The notes: a model not told the origin generated them from the sequence alone. Counted from the first letter of the stretch, positions 37,678 to 47,577 are shown. The stretch: DNA of 64,000 bases from JABDIP01 sp965212545 (GCA_965212545.1 CBDBVB010000031.1:98437-162436), one strand, 5' to 3'. Made by a program: numbers and translations.

Positions 37678-39461
37678 AGCTGGGTGGCCCAGATCGCTTC
37701 TCGTGCCAGTCGGCGGGCGTCATCATCCAGCCCGCTGGCCACCATGGCCGCCAGTACCCGCTCCAGCAGCGCCGGGCTGATCCTCGCCGGCCCGCCATCG
37801 CCGATCGCCACCAGGGACATCAGCACCACCATGCCGACATTGCCGTCCCGCGCCGCCGCCGGCAGCCGCCACCAGATGCCGGCCGAAGGCAGGGACGCCG
37901 ATTCACGGGCGTCGTCGACGCCGATCCGCTGCCAGACATCCGGGTCGACCGGCTCGCCCAGCGCGCTGAATGCCGCCAGCGCCATGGCGGCGCTGTAGGT
38001 GCCCGCCTCGCCCGAAATCGCGACTTCCGCCTCGATCCACTCCGACAGATTACGGGCATAGGCGACGCGGGCGGCGGCTGGCGCCGGCCCATCCAACGCG
38101 CCGGACAGCACCGCCAGCGGCCACAACCGCGTCAGACCCACCCGTTGGCTGGCGCCGCTGCCGGCCTGCGCCGCCACCTCGTGCCAGGCCCAGGCGCGTT
38201 CCAAATCTCCCGCCGCGTAGTAGGCGCGCGCCGCGTCGGCCGCGATGGCTGTGCCTTCGGCGGTCGGAGGGAGTGGGTCCAGCATGGCCAATATGATGGC
38301 AAGCGGCGCGCCGTCCGCACGGCTCACGGCGAGCATGGTCTCGTACAGCCGGTGGGTCGCCCGACCAGGTCCGGAGCGAGCCGCCGCGCGCACCAGATGC
38401 GCCCGCGCCATCGGCCCATCCATATCCAGCATCAGATCCAGAAGTTCGGCCATCCCCAGTTCGGCCAGCGGCGCGGCGGCGTACAAAGCCGCAAGTTCCG
38501 CCGGCGACATGGCACCCGCGGCCGTCGCCCCCTCGCCGGCCGTTAGCCGGACCGCGATCTCGTTGCCGTCGTTCTTGGCCACCGCCGCCAGACGTCCGGG
38601 ATCCCGGATCAGATCGACGCCGGGAATGGCCAAGCCGGCCGATGCATATGCCGCCATCAGCAAGGCCTCCGGCGCCCGGTCTCCAGGCCAGCCGCCGCTC
38701 GGTGGCAGCACCGGCATCTCCTCGATCACCGCCTCCGCCAGCGCCACGAACACCGGATCGTCGGCTTCGCCTTCCTGCAGCAGCCCAAGCCCAAGCTGTG
38801 CGGCCGGCCGATTGCCGGCGACCGCCTGGCAGAACACCAGCGCCTGCTGCCAGAACCGCCCCTGATGCAGCGGCATCAGCGGGCGCAGTTCGGCACAGGC
38901 CTCCGGAGCCCGACCTGCCAGGAGCAGGGATTCCACCATCGCTCGGGCGGCCGGCTCGTCTTGGCGCAAGGCTGGGCCAGCGCGGTACAACTCCCGAAGG
39001 TCCTCCGCTCTGCCCAGATCCAGCAGGCGCTGGGCTCGCAGCGCCGGCAGGCTTGGATCGAGCGGCGCGCCCTGTGGCGGGCGGGCGGCGGTCAATAGGA
39101 GGCGCCGGGCGAGATCGCCCATCACCAGCGATGGCGCGGCCACCGGCAAACCCTCGAGCAACGCGGCAACCTCGGTGCGTCGCGCGCCACGCCATGCCGA
39201 CGACCCAAAGCCACCCTCGGTCACATCAAGTGTGCCAACGCCGGCAGCGTCCTGGGGCGGTAATTGGTCGATCACCAGGATCTCGGAGCGGCGGAACCCG
39301 CCGTGACCCTCGGCGTCGGAATCCGCCGGAGGCAGCAATTGCAGCGGCTGGCCGACGGGGTCCTGCGCCAGCGCCAGCGGCGGCGCGGCAATTCCCGCCA
39401 ACAGCGCCAAGGCGGCCAATGCTCCGATCCGGACTCGCGGGTTAGCGGGACGACCGGTCAC
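37674..39461 (-). CDS. Large secreted hypothetical protein
   Basis: Starts with GTG at 39461, overlapping the small membrane protein gene by 20 bases. A signal peptide ('IGALAALALLAGIAAPPLALAQ') is followed by a Pro-rich stretch and about 500 residues of Ala/Leu-rich helices resembling TPR-like solenoids ('LDLGRAEDLRELYRAGPAL', 'AYYAAGDLERAWAWHEVAA'). I recognise no catalytic motif. Location between xerD and aroK is common for an alphaproteobacterial antisigma-like or hypothetical gene. It is probably a periplasmic scaffold; function unknown. Confidence 0.75.
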   Translation of the reverse strand: MTGRPANPRVRIGALAALALLAGIAAPPLALAQDPVGQPLQLLPPADSDAEGHGGFRRSEILVIDQLPPQDAAGVGTLDVTEGGFGSSAWRGARRTEVAALLEGLPVAAPSLVMGDLARRLLLTAARPPQGAPLDPSLPALRAQRLLDLGRAEDLRELYRAGPALRQDEPAARAMVESLLLAGRAPEACAELRPLMPLHQGRFWQQALVFCQAVAGNRPAAQLGLGLLQEGEADDPVFVALAEAVIEEMPVLPPSGGWPGDRAPEALLMAAYASAGLAIPGVDLIRDPGRLAAVAKNDGNEIAVRLTAGEGATAAGAMSPAELAALYAAAPLAELGMAELLDLMLDMDGPMARAHLVRAAARSGPGRATHRLYETMLAVSRADGAPLAIILAMLDPLPPTAEGTAIAADAARAYYAAGDLERAWAWHEVAAQAGSGASQRVGLTRLWPLAVLSGALDGPAPAAARVAYARNLSEWIEAEVAISGEAGTYSAAMALAAFSALGEPVDPDVWQRIGVDDARESASLPSAGIWWRLPAAARDGNVGMVVLMSLVAIGDGGPARISPALLERVLAAMVASGLDDDARRLAREAIWATQL

Positions 39462-39630
39462 CGGGAATGACCTTCTCGACGGATTGCGGTGCTGGCGCCA
39501 CATTGACCAGCCCAAGCACCACGACGCCGGCCACCAATGCCGCAACGGCGACGGCGGCAATGACCAGCCACAGGCGCGACCGTCCGCGCGGTGATGAGCT
39601 CGATTCATAGTTTGAACGGCTGGACGGCAC
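39442..39630 (-). CDS. Small single-pass membrane protein
   Basis: A 62-residue protein starting at GTG 39630, preceded by GGAAGGG eight bases upstream. It has a basic N-terminus, one hydrophobic helix ('WLVIAAVAVAALVAGVVVLG') and a short periplasmic tail 'PQSVEKVIPGDRSSR'. The tail resembles short conserved endings of small proteins that sit beside aroK in alphaproteobacteria, as I recall. It overlaps the following secreted gene, suggesting translational coupling. Function unknown. Confidence 0.65.
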   Translation of the reverse strand: MPSSRSNYESSSSPRGRSRLWLVIAAVAVAALVAGVVVLGLVNVAPAPQSVEKVIPGDRSSR

Positions 39631-39824
39631 GTGTATTTCCCTTCCCCCGGCTGGCAACCGCAATCACGGATGGCTCGCTGAACCCAACACCCGCGTCTGC
39701 GACCTCGCCAAGCGTTGTGTTATTGCGTCGCCGTGGCGACAATAAGGTATGAGAGTTCAAGCGTCCAAATCCAACCGCGTTGCCGGGTCCGTCCCGCCCG
39801 GAAGCGCGGCATGACGTCGCGCAG

Positions 39825-40391
39825 ATGAATCCGGGCGCGCCAGCCGCCCTGCCCCGGTCCCTGGTGCTGGTGGGCCTGATGGGAGCGGGCAAATCCGCGA
39901 TCGGACGCCGTCTGGCTGCTCGTGTCGGACTGCCTTTCGCCGATGCCGATCGGGAGATCGAGCGGGCCGCCGGGCTGACCATCGAGGATATCTTCGAAAC
40001 CTATGGGGAAGCGGCCTTCCGGGACGTGGAGCGCCGGGTGATCGCCAGGCTGCTGCGCGAGGATCTGCAGGTTGTCTCGACCGGCGGCGGCGCGTTCATG
40101 GACCTCGACACGCGCCAGATCATCGCCGAGCGCGGCATTTCCCTTTGGCTGCGGGCCGATCTGGACCTGCTGGTGGCGCGGACCGGGCGGCGCGACAACC
40201 GGCCGCTGCTGAAGCAGGGCAACCGGCGCGACATCCTGGCCAGGCTGATCGACCAGAGATATCCGGTCTATGCCCGGGCCGACATCACGATCGACAGCCA
40301 GGACGGGCCGCTGGAGGGCACGGTAGAGATCGCTCTGTCCGCGGTCACCGAATTCCTCGAGCAGGAGCAGGCGTCGGAGGAAGACCGTTGA
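39825..40391 (+). CDS. aroK: Shikimate kinase
   Basis: Phosphorylates shikimate at O3 in aromatic amino acid synthesis. The P-loop 'VLVGLMGAGKSAIGRR' lies near residue 15. 'FADADREIERAAGLTI' binds shikimate, 'VVSTGGGAFMD' follows, and 'RDNRPLL' is the lid arginine segment. The start at 39825 is set by the domain; 188 residues is typical. aroB follows after 96 bases, the standard aroK-aroB order. Confidence 0.95.
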   Translation: MNPGAPAALPRSLVLVGLMGAGKSAIGRRLAARVGLPFADADREIERAAGLTIEDIFETYGEAAFRDVERRVIARLLREDLQVVSTGGGAFMDLDTRQIIAERGISLWLRADLDLLVARTGRRDNRPLLKQGNRRDILARLIDQRYPVYARADITIDSQDGPLEGTVEIALSAVTEFLEQEQASEEDR

Positions 40392-40487
40392 CGCCGTAAT
40401 GATGGACAGCGGCAAGATCGGCGTGACGCGCGCGCCATCGCGATGTAAACAGCGCACTGTCCCGATCAAGCAAGGCAAACCGAGATC

Positions 40488-41591
40488 ATGACCGAGATCG
40501 TGCGCGTTGCCCTGGGCGCGCGCAGCTACGACATTCATATCGGCAACGGCCTGATCGACGATACCGGCACATTGCTGGAACCGCTGATGACGGTGCCGCG
40601 CGCCATAATCGTGTCGGACGAGACGGTGGCGGCACTGTATCTGGAGCGTCTGGCCCACGCGTTGGACCGCGCCGGCATCGGCCACCACGAGATCGTGCTT
40701 CCGCCCGGCGAGGCAACCAAGGCGTTGGACCGTTTGGGCGAGGTCCTGGATCGGATGCTGTCTTTCGGCATCGAGCGCACGGTGACGGTGATCGCGCTTG
40801 GCGGCGGCGTGATCGGCGATCTGGCGGGATTCGCTGCGTCCGTGGCCCTGCGCGGCCTGCCCTATGTCCAAATCCCGACCACGCTGCTGGCGCAGGTCGA
40901 CAGCGCGGTCGGCGGCAAGACCGGGATCAACAGCCGGCACGGCAAGAACCTGATCGGCGCCTTTCACCAGCCGCGGCTGGTGATTGCCGATGTCGGCGCC
41001 CTGGCCAGCCTGGCTCCACGCCAGCGCCGCGCCGGCTACGCCGAGATCGTCAAATATGGCGCCATCGACAATCCGGACTTCTTCGGCTGGCTCGAGGCCA
41101 ATGGCAAGGCCCTGCTGGCCGGCGACGCGGAGCGCATTGCCCATGCGGTCCGGGTGAGCTGCGAGAGCAAGGCCGCGCTCGTCGCCGCCGACGAGCGCGA
41201 GACCGGCAAGCGCGCCCTGCTGAACCTCGGACACACCTTCGGCCATGCGCTGGAAGCCGAGACCGGCTATGGCGACACGCTGCTGCATGGCGAGGCGGTG
41301 GCGATCGGCATGGTGCTGGCGTTCGAACTGTCCGTGCGGCTTGGCCTCTGTCCGGCGGCGGACGCCGAGCGGTTGCGCGATCACCTCGTCGAAACCGGGC
41401 TGCCGGTCACGCTGCCGGACCGCGACTGGTCGGTCGAACGCCTGATGGCGCATATGGCCCGGGACAAGAAGGTGGCGGATGGCCGCATCACCTTCATTCT
41501 TGCTCGCGGCCTCGGCAGATCATTCGTCGCCACCGATATCGATCCCGCCGAAGCTGCCGCTGTCCTGGACGACGCGATCTCGGCCCGATGA
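40488..41591 (+). CDS. aroB: 3-dehydroquinate synthase
   Basis: Cyclises DAHP to 3-dehydroquinate using NAD+ and a divalent metal. 'LPPGEATKALDRLGEVLDRM' gives the NAD-contact region. 'ALGGGVIGDLAGFAAS', 'QIPTTLLAQVDSAVGGKTGIN', 'YAEIVKYGAI' and 'LNLGHTFGHALEAETGYGD' with the metal histidines appear in order. 367 residues is normal. Confidence 0.97.
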   Translation: MTEIVRVALGARSYDIHIGNGLIDDTGTLLEPLMTVPRAIIVSDETVAALYLERLAHALDRAGIGHHEIVLPPGEATKALDRLGEVLDRMLSFGIERTVTVIALGGGVIGDLAGFAASVALRGLPYVQIPTTLLAQVDSAVGGKTGINSRHGKNLIGAFHQPRLVIADVGALASLAPRQRRAGYAEIVKYGAIDNPDFFGWLEANGKALLAGDAERIAHAVRVSCESKAALVAADERETGKRALLNLGHTFGHALEAETGYGDTLLHGEAVAIGMVLAFELSVRLGLCPAADAERLRDHLVETGLPVTLPDRDWSVERLMAHMARDKKVADGRITFILARGLGRSFVATDIDPAEAAAVLDDAISAR

Positions 41592-41646
41592 CGCTGCCGG
41601 CCGGCGAATGCCGCCGGACGGCGCCAATGCCCCTGGAGTCCCCTCG

Positions 41647-42963
41647 ATGGATCTGACCCTTGCCCTCAGCCTCGCAGCGATCTTCGCCCTGCTGGTTTTG
41701 TCGGGTTTCTTTTCCGGCTCCGAGACCGCGATGACCGCGGCAAGCCGAGCCCGCATGTACACACTGGCCCAGGAAGGCGACGATCGGGCGGAGATGGTCA
41801 ACACCCTGCGGCAGAAGAAGGAACGGCTGATCGGGGCCATACTGCTGGGCAACAACCTGGTCAACATCATGGCCTCCGCCCTGGCCACCAGCGTGCTGAT
41901 AACCCTGGTCGGCGACGCCGCCGTGCCTGTCGCCACCCTGGTGATGACCTTGCTGGTGTTGGTGTTCGCCGAGGTGCTGCCGAAAACCTATGCGATCCAC
42001 CATTCCATGACGACGGCGCTGAGCGTGGCGCCGGCAATGCGGATCGTGGTCTTCGTCCTGGCGCCGATCACCGCGGCGATCAGCTGGTTCGTCGGTATTC
42101 TCCTGAAGATCTTCACCTCCGATTTCCGCAATGTGAGCATGACCGACTACGTCGACGAGTTGCGCGGCGCGATCGAACTGCATGACGGCCCGGAGGAGGA
42201 GACCAAGCAGGAGCGCGCAATGTTGCGTTCGATCCTGGATCTCGCGGATGTCGAGGTCTCGGAGATCATGACCCACAGGCGCAACGTCGAGGCCATCGAC
42301 GCCGACCTGCCAGCCGGCGAGGCGGTCGAGGCGGTGTTGCGGAGCCCGTTCACCCGATTGCCGATCTGGCAGGGCGACCCGGACAATGTGGTCGGAGTGC
42401 TTCATGCCAAGGACGTTCTGCGCGCCGTCACGGCCCATCGTGACGACCCCGACGCGCTCAACATCCGCGAGATCGAGACCAAGCCCTGGTTCATTCCCGA
42501 CACCACCAGCCTGCAGGACCAGCTTCAGGAATTCCGAACCCGGCGCGAACATTTCGCCCTTGTGGTCGACGAATATGGCAGTCTGCAGGGCGTGGTGACT
42601 CTTGAGGACATCCTGGAGGAGATCGTCGGCGAGATCGACGACGAGCACGATCTGCCGGTGGCCGGTGTGCGGCGCCAGCCGAACGGCAGCTACATCGTCG
42701 ACGGTACGGTCACGATCCGCGACCTCAACCGCGAATTCGAATGGCGCCTGCCGGACGAGGAGGCGTCGACCCTGGCCGGGCTGGTTCTGCACGAAGCCCG
42801 GCGGATCCCGGAGGTCGGCCAGACCTTTACCTTCTACGGATTCCGCTTCGAGATCCTGCGCCGGCAGCGCCACCAGATCACCTCGATCCGGGTTCTTCCT
42901 CCCGCCGAGGCGGAGGCCGAGGCAGAAGCCGAAGCGACCGCCGATGACAGCGCCGGGACTTGA
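41647..42963 (+). CDS. CNNM/CorC-HlyC family membrane protein with CBS domains
   Basis: A 438-residue protein with a DUF21 membrane domain ('FFSGSETAMTAASRARMYTL'), two CBS domains at about 200-320 ('EIMTHRRNVEAIDADLPAGEA', 'HFALVVDEYGSLQGVVTLED') and a CorC_HlyC domain at the end. Relatives mediate Mg or Co efflux or homeostasis; the assignment is family-level. The start at 41647 follows a GGAG tract. The Glu/Ala-rich tail ('EAEAEAEAEA') is low-complexity. Close spacing after aroB suggests co-transcription. Confidence 0.9.
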   Translation: MDLTLALSLAAIFALLVLSGFFSGSETAMTAASRARMYTLAQEGDDRAEMVNTLRQKKERLIGAILLGNNLVNIMASALATSVLITLVGDAAVPVATLVMTLLVLVFAEVLPKTYAIHHSMTTALSVAPAMRIVVFVLAPITAAISWFVGILLKIFTSDFRNVSMTDYVDELRGAIELHDGPEEETKQERAMLRSILDLADVEVSEIMTHRRNVEAIDADLPAGEAVEAVLRSPFTRLPIWQGDPDNVVGVLHAKDVLRAVTAHRDDPDALNIREIETKPWFIPDTTSLQDQLQEFRTRREHFALVVDEYGSLQGVVTLEDILEEIVGEIDDEHDLPVAGVRRQPNGSYIVDGTVTIRDLNREFEWRLPDEEASTLAGLVLHEARRIPEVGQTFTFYGFRFEILRRQRHQITSIRVLPPAEAEAEAEAEATADDSAGT

Positions 42964-43047
42964 CCGGCCCGGCATCGCCGCTCAAATACAGATCGACCCT
43001 CAACGAATACGCCCGTCGCCCGGGCGATGGCCCCGGAGCCCTCCGTC

Positions 43048-43626
43048 ATGCCCTTGTCTGCCGCCGCCGACCGTGAACACATCCACACCCGCAGCGTCGA
43101 ATGCCGTGGCTACCGGCGGGCCGACGGGCAATGGGACATCGAAGGCCATCTGACCGACGTCAAATCCTACCCGTTCACCAACGACCATCGGGGCACCATC
43201 GTCCCGGGTGAATCGCTGCACGACATGTGGATTCGGCTGACCGTGGACGACACGCTGACCATCGCCGCGGTGGAGGCGGTGACGGACAACGCCCCGTACC
43301 ACCTCTGCGGCGACATCACACCGAACTTCCAGCGCCTGGTCGGGCTGTCGATGCGACCCGGATTCACCCGCAATGTGAAGGAGCGGCTGGGCGGCGTGCA
43401 TGGCTGCACGCATCTGGTGGAACTGCTCGGTCCGATGGCGACGACCGCCTTCCAGACGATCTATCCGATTCTGTTCCGGGAACGCGCCGAGCGCGGCGAG
43501 GACACGGCTCCCGGCAAGAAGCGCCGCCCGTCACTTCTGAACACCTGCCACGCCTATGCCAGCGACAGCGAGATCGTCAGGCGTCACTGGCCGGATTTCT
43601 ACACCGGCAACCGCGCGGCGGAGTAG
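43048..43626 (+). CDS. DUF2889 family protein
   Basis: A 192-residue soluble protein. 'HTRSVECRGYRRADGQWDIEGHLTDVK', near residue 15, followed by 'GESLHDMWIRLTVDDTLTI', 'DNAPYHLCGDITPNFQRLVG' and 'GCTHLVELLGPMATTAFQTI' match the DUF2889 pattern. No function is established. It may act in aromatic-compound or vanillin-related pathways in other bacteria, but nothing nearby supports that. It is convergent with bolA. Confidence 0.85.
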   Translation: MPLSAAADREHIHTRSVECRGYRRADGQWDIEGHLTDVKSYPFTNDHRGTIVPGESLHDMWIRLTVDDTLTIAAVEAVTDNAPYHLCGDITPNFQRLVGLSMRPGFTRNVKERLGGVHGCTHLVELLGPMATTAFQTIYPILFRERAERGEDTAPGKKRRPSLLNTCHAYASDSEIVRRHWPDFYTGNRAAE

Positions 43627-43639
43627 CCGAACTCCGACG

Positions 43640-43918
43640 TTATCGCTTTTCCGCCTCGTCCGGGGTCAGCGTGCGCAGCGACAGGGCATGCACCCGATCG
43701 GCCAGCTCCTCGGACAGAATGCCGTATACCTGACGCTGACGTTCGACCCGCGACAGGCCCGTGAAGGCGTCCGATACCACGACCACCGAAAAATGGCTTT
43801 CGCCGCGGCCGTCATGGCCGGCATGGCCGACATGGCTGGCACTGTCGTCGATGATCTCAAGCGCGCTCGGCGAAAGCGATTCGGTCAACTTGGCGCGGAT
43901 ACGGTTGGCGACTTCCAT
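43640..43918 (-). CDS. bolA: BolA family protein
   Basis: BolA proteins pair with monothiol glutaredoxins in iron-sulfur trafficking. The 92-residue protein contains 'IIDDSASHVGHAGHDGRGES' and 'HFSVVVVSDAFTGLSRVERQ', then 'RVHALSLRTLTPDE', a classical BolA core including the conserved histidine. The start is set by 'MEVANRIRAKL'. It is divergent from the J-domain gene, a frequent alphaproteobacterial arrangement. Confidence 0.94.
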   Translation of the reverse strand: MEVANRIRAKLTESLSPSALEIIDDSASHVGHAGHDGRGESHFSVVVVSDAFTGLSRVERQRQVYGILSEELADRVHALSLRTLTPDEAEKR

Positions 43919-44063
43919 TAGGCTGCACCATTTGGTTGATACTCTGGGGTGACATTGGGTCTCCGGCGGACACTGGCAAGTGTGCTTCGCTGACAGTTTA
44001 ACCCTCCCTTGAAGCCGTCGCCCTACCCTTGTCAGTGGCCCTTGCCACGACCATACTTGAGCG

Positions 44064-44627
44064 ATGCGGACACAGAAGCGCGAAGCCAATCTGTCCTTCG
44101 ATTTCCGGCCGAAATCCGTCGGCCGGCGTTGCGACCATCCGGGCTGCGAGGCGGGTGGCGAATTCCGCGCGCCGAAATCCCGGCACCAGCTGCGCGAATA
44201 CTATTGGTTTTGCCTCGACCATGTTCGCGAGTACAACAAGCGTTGGAACTACTACGAGGGCCTGTCGGAACCGGAGATCGAGCGTATGGTCCGGTTCGAC
44301 ACCGTCTGGAATCGGCAGACTTGGCCGCTGGGCGGTTGGCGGGCGCATGAGGAGCGGCTCAAGGCGGCTCTGGATGGCGAATTCGGAGCCGGCAACGGGC
44401 AAAGTTACAAGGCGCCGCCCAGACCGACGCCGGCGACCGAAGAGGATCGCGCGCTGGCCGAATTGGACCTGGCCGCGCCGATCGAATTCGCCGCCATCAA
44501 GGCGCGATACAAGTCCCTTGTGAAGGAGCACCATCCGGACGCCAATGGCGGCTCGAAGGAATCGGAGGAGAAGCTGAAATCGATCAACCGCGCCTTCAGC
44601 GTTCTGAAGGCCAGCTTCGCCTCCTAG
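44064..44627 (+). CDS. J-domain (DnaJ-like) protein
   Basis: The N-terminal half has a Cys/His segment ('GRRCDHPGCEAGGEFRAPKS') and 'YWFCLDHVREYNKRWNYYEG'. The C-terminal 60 residues are a J domain with the HPD motif in 'LVKEHHPDANGGSKESEEKL'. Unlike DnaJ, the J domain comes last and there is no Gly/Phe or zinc-finger core. It should stimulate an Hsp70. It commonly lies between bolA and cobS in alphaproteobacteria, as here; its client is unknown. Confidence 0.9.
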   Translation: MRTQKREANLSFDFRPKSVGRRCDHPGCEAGGEFRAPKSRHQLREYYWFCLDHVREYNKRWNYYEGLSEPEIERMVRFDTVWNRQTWPLGGWRAHEERLKAALDGEFGAGNGQSYKAPPRPTPATEEDRALAELDLAAPIEFAAIKARYKSLVKEHHPDANGGSKESEEKLKSINRAFSVLKASFAS

Positions 44628-44708
44628 CTCCGGCCCCCACGGGGTTGCAAGGCCGCCATGGCGGCCCCGATACCCGACTGAAACCTCTTGATCTTGGAAT
44701 GACGGCTT

Positions 44709-45695
44709 ATGCCCCTGGAAATGACGCCCGAAAGCGTACCCGACCTGCAGGTCTCCATCCGCCAGACATTCGGATTCGACTCCGACATGCAGGTCCCCGC
44801 GTTCAGCGACCGCAACGAATACGTGCCAGAGGTCGACGACGCCTATCGTTTCGATCGCGACACCACCATGGCGATTCTGGCGGGCTTTGCCCATAACCGC
44901 CGGGTCATGATCCAGGGCTATCACGGCACCGGCAAGTCGACCCATATCGAGCAGGTCGCCGCCCGGCTGAACTGGCCTTGCGTGCGCGTCAATTTGGACA
45001 GCCATATCAGCCGGATCGACCTGATCGGCAAGGACGCCATCGTGCTGCGCGGCGGCAAGCAGGTGACCGAGTACCGCGAGGGCCTGTTGCCCTGGGCCCT
45101 GCAACACCCCTGCGCCCTGGTGTTCGACGAATACGACGCCGGCCGGCCGGACGTGATGTTCGTGATCCAGCGGGTGCTGGAGGTCGAGGGCAAGATGACT
45201 CTGCTCGACCAGAACAGGATCATCCATCCGCACCAGGCGTTCCGCCTGTTCTCCACCGCCAACACGGTCGGGCTGGGCGACACCACCGGGCTCTATCACG
45301 GCACCCAGCAGATCAACCAGGGCCAGATGGACCGCTGGAACATCGTGGCGACCCTGAACTATCTGGCGCACGACGCGGAATGCGAGATCGTGCTGGCCAA
45401 GACGCCGAAATACGACACCGATGAGGGTCGCGAGATGGTCAGCGCCATGGTGCGGGTCGCCGACCTGACCCGGGCCGGTTTCGTCGCCGGCGACATCTCC
45501 ACCGTCATGTCGCCGCGCACGGTGATCACCTGGGCGGAGAACACCGACATATTCGGTGGCGACGTGGCGTTCGCGTTCCGCACCACGTTCCTCAACAAAT
45601 GCGACGAGATCGAGCGGCCAGTGGTGGCGGAATTCTACCAGCGCTGCTTCGGCACCGAGTTGCCGGAGACCGGCCTGCAGATCGCGACGGCCTGA
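44709..45695 (+). CDS. cobS: Aerobic cobaltochelatase AAA+ subunit CobS
   Basis: CobS with CobT and CobN inserts cobalt into hydrogenobyrinic acid a,c-diamide, an ATP-driven step of aerobic vitamin B12 synthesis. The Walker A 'MIQGYHGTGKSTHIEQVA' lies near residue 72, a MoxR-like Walker B 'ALVFDEYDAGRPDVMF' near 136, and sensor 'FRLFSTANTVGLGD' near 176. Length 328 matches. CobN is not in the window. Shares an operon with cobT, eight bases away. Confidence 0.95.
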   Translation: MPLEMTPESVPDLQVSIRQTFGFDSDMQVPAFSDRNEYVPEVDDAYRFDRDTTMAILAGFAHNRRVMIQGYHGTGKSTHIEQVAARLNWPCVRVNLDSHISRIDLIGKDAIVLRGGKQVTEYREGLLPWALQHPCALVFDEYDAGRPDVMFVIQRVLEVEGKMTLLDQNRIIHPHQAFRLFSTANTVGLGDTTGLYHGTQQINQGQMDRWNIVATLNYLAHDAECEIVLAKTPKYDTDEGREMVSAMVRVADLTRAGFVAGDISTVMSPRTVITWAENTDIFGGDVAFAFRTTFLNKCDEIERPVVAEFYQRCFGTELPETGLQIATA

Positions 45696-45702
45696 GCCGG
45701 TC

Positions 45703-47577
45703 ATGCCCGAAGACGACAGCCCAGCGGATTCCCTGAAGCGCGCCACAGAGGCGTGCCTGAGGGCGATCGCAGAGCGCGACGACGTGACCGTCAGCTTCGG
45801 CGGCGAGCCGGCCGGCATCGCCGGAACCCGGGCCCGCCTGCCGGCGCCGTCACGAATGCCGACCCTGGAAGAAGTGTCGAAGCTGCGCGGCGCCGCCGAT
45901 GCCGTCGCCCTGCGCCTGCGCTATCACGATGCCGAGTTGCACCATACCCGGATGCCCAGCGGCGAAGCGGCCCGAGCCGCCTTCGAGGCGCTGGAACAGG
46001 CGCGCTGCGAGGCGATCGGGGCGAGCCAGATGGCCGGCGTCGCCGGGAACTTGTCAGCTGCCTTGGAGGACCGGTACCGCCGACAGGGCTTCGACCGCAT
46101 GACCGAGCGCGACCAGGCCCCGCTGGCGGACGTCGTGCGCCTGATGGCGCGCGAGGCCCTGACCGGCGCGGCTCCGCCCTCGGCGGCCCGTAAGGTGATC
46201 AGTTTGTGGCGCAAATCGTTCGACAGCAAGGTCGGCAGCGATTTCGGGGAGTTGAGCGAGGCGATGGAGGATCAGGACGCCTACGCCACGATCGCGCGCC
46301 GCCTGCTGACCGATCTGGGCATGGATGTCGGGCCGGAAGAACAGCCCGAGCTGGACGAGCAGGACGACGATAGCGAGGACGAGAACAACGCCGATACGCC
46401 GGATAGCGGCGAACGCCAGGGCGAAGAGGTCACCGCCGACGCCGATTCCATGGACAGCGAGCCGCAGCAGGGCGACGAGGCGGACACCGATGGCGAGTTC
46501 GAACAGACCGAGTCCGAGCTCGAAGAAGAGATGGGGCTGGACGATCCCGACGCACCGGGTCATCCCTGGCACCCCGATGGCGGCCGACGCAACGACCCGG
46601 ATTCCCAGGGGTATCGCGCCTTCACCACCGAGTACGACGAGGTCATCGGGGCCGAGGAGCTGTGCGATCCGGACGAGCTGACCCGGCTGCGGCTGATGCT
46701 GGACCACCAGCTGGTCCACATGCAGGGCGTGATCGCCAAGCTGGCCAACCGGCTGCAGCGCAAGCTTCTGGCCAAGCAGACCCGGGCCTGGGTATTCGAT
46801 CTGGAAGAGGGCATGCTGGATGCCGGCCGGCTGGCCCGTGTCGTGATCAATCCGCTGACACCGCTGTCTTTCAAGCAGGAATCCGACATGGAGTTCCGCG
46901 ACACGGTGGTCACCCTGCTGATCGACAATTCCGGCTCGATGCGCGGCCGGCCGATCACAATCGCGGCGATGAGTGCCGACATTCTGGCCCGCACCCTTGA
47001 ACGCTGCGGCGTCAAGGTCGAGATCCTGGGCTTCACCACCCGCGCCTGGAAGGGCGGCATGTCCCGCGAGCGCTGGATCCAGACCGGCAAGCAGCAGCGA
47101 CCCGGGCGCCTCAACGATCTGCGCCACATCGTCTACAAATCCGCCGACGCCCCGTGGCGCCGGGTGCGCCGCAATCTCGGCCTGATGCTGCGTGAGGGCG
47201 TCCTGAAGGAGAACATCGACGGCGAGGCCCTGCTCTGGGCCCACAACCGGCTGATGGCCCGGACCGAGCAGCGCCAGATCCTGATGGTGATCTCCGACGG
47301 CGCGCCGGTCGACGACAGCACCCTGTCGGTCAATGCCGGCAACTACCTGGAACGGCATCTGAAGCAGGTCATCGAGTGGATCGAGAGCCGCTCCCCGGTC
47401 GAACTGGTCGCCATCGGCATCGGCCATGACGTCACCCGCTATTACCGCCGCGCCGTCACCATCGTCGACGCCGAACAGCTTGGCGGCACTATGGTCGACA
47501 AGTTGGCGGAGCTGTTCGACGAAGACGCCCGCCCGGTCCGCACGGCTCGGCCGAGACGAATGCAGGCGGCTGGCTGA
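45703..47577 (+). CDS. cobT: Aerobic cobaltochelatase subunit CobT
   Basis: A 624-residue partner of CobS. An N-terminal helical region is followed by a very acidic linker at about 210-300 ('EQDDDSEDENNADTPDSGER') and a C-terminal von Willebrand A domain with the MIDAS motif 'LIDNSGSMRGRP' near residue 408, 'LEILGFTTRAWKGGMSR'-like text and 'ILMVISDGAPVDD'. This is the hallmark domain set of CobT. ATG 45703 is set by the operon spacing. Confidence 0.95.
   Translation: MPEDDSPADSLKRATEACLRAIAERDDVTVSFGGEPAGIAGTRARLPAPSRMPTLEEVSKLRGAADAVALRLRYHDAELHHTRMPSGEAARAAFEALEQARCEAIGASQMAGVAGNLSAALEDRYRRQGFDRMTERDQAPLADVVRLMAREALTGAAPPSAARKVISLWRKSFDSKVGSDFGELSEAMEDQDAYATIARRLLTDLGMDVGPEEQPELDEQDDDSEDENNADTPDSGERQGEEVTADADSMDSEPQQGDEADTDGEFEQTESELEEEMGLDDPDAPGHPWHPDGGRRNDPDSQGYRAFTTEYDEVIGAEELCDPDELTRLRLMLDHQLVHMQGVIAKLANRLQRKLLAKQTRAWVFDLEEGMLDAGRLARVVINPLTPLSFKQESDMEFRDTVVTLLIDNSGSMRGRPITIAAMSADILARTLERCGVKVEILGFTTRAWKGGMSRERWIQTGKQQRPGRLNDLRHIVYKSADAPWRRVRRNLGLMLREGVLKENIDGEALLWAHNRLMARTEQRQILMVISDGAPVDDSTLSVNAGNYLERHLKQVIEWIESRSPVELVAIGIGHDVTRYYRRAVTIVDAEQLGGTMVDKLAELFDEDARPVRTARPRRMQAAG

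Noticed and set aside
46054..47427. A 457-residue frame antisense to cobT
   Set aside because: CobT with its acidic linker and von Willebrand domain is certain; the antisense frame is low-complexity and featureless.
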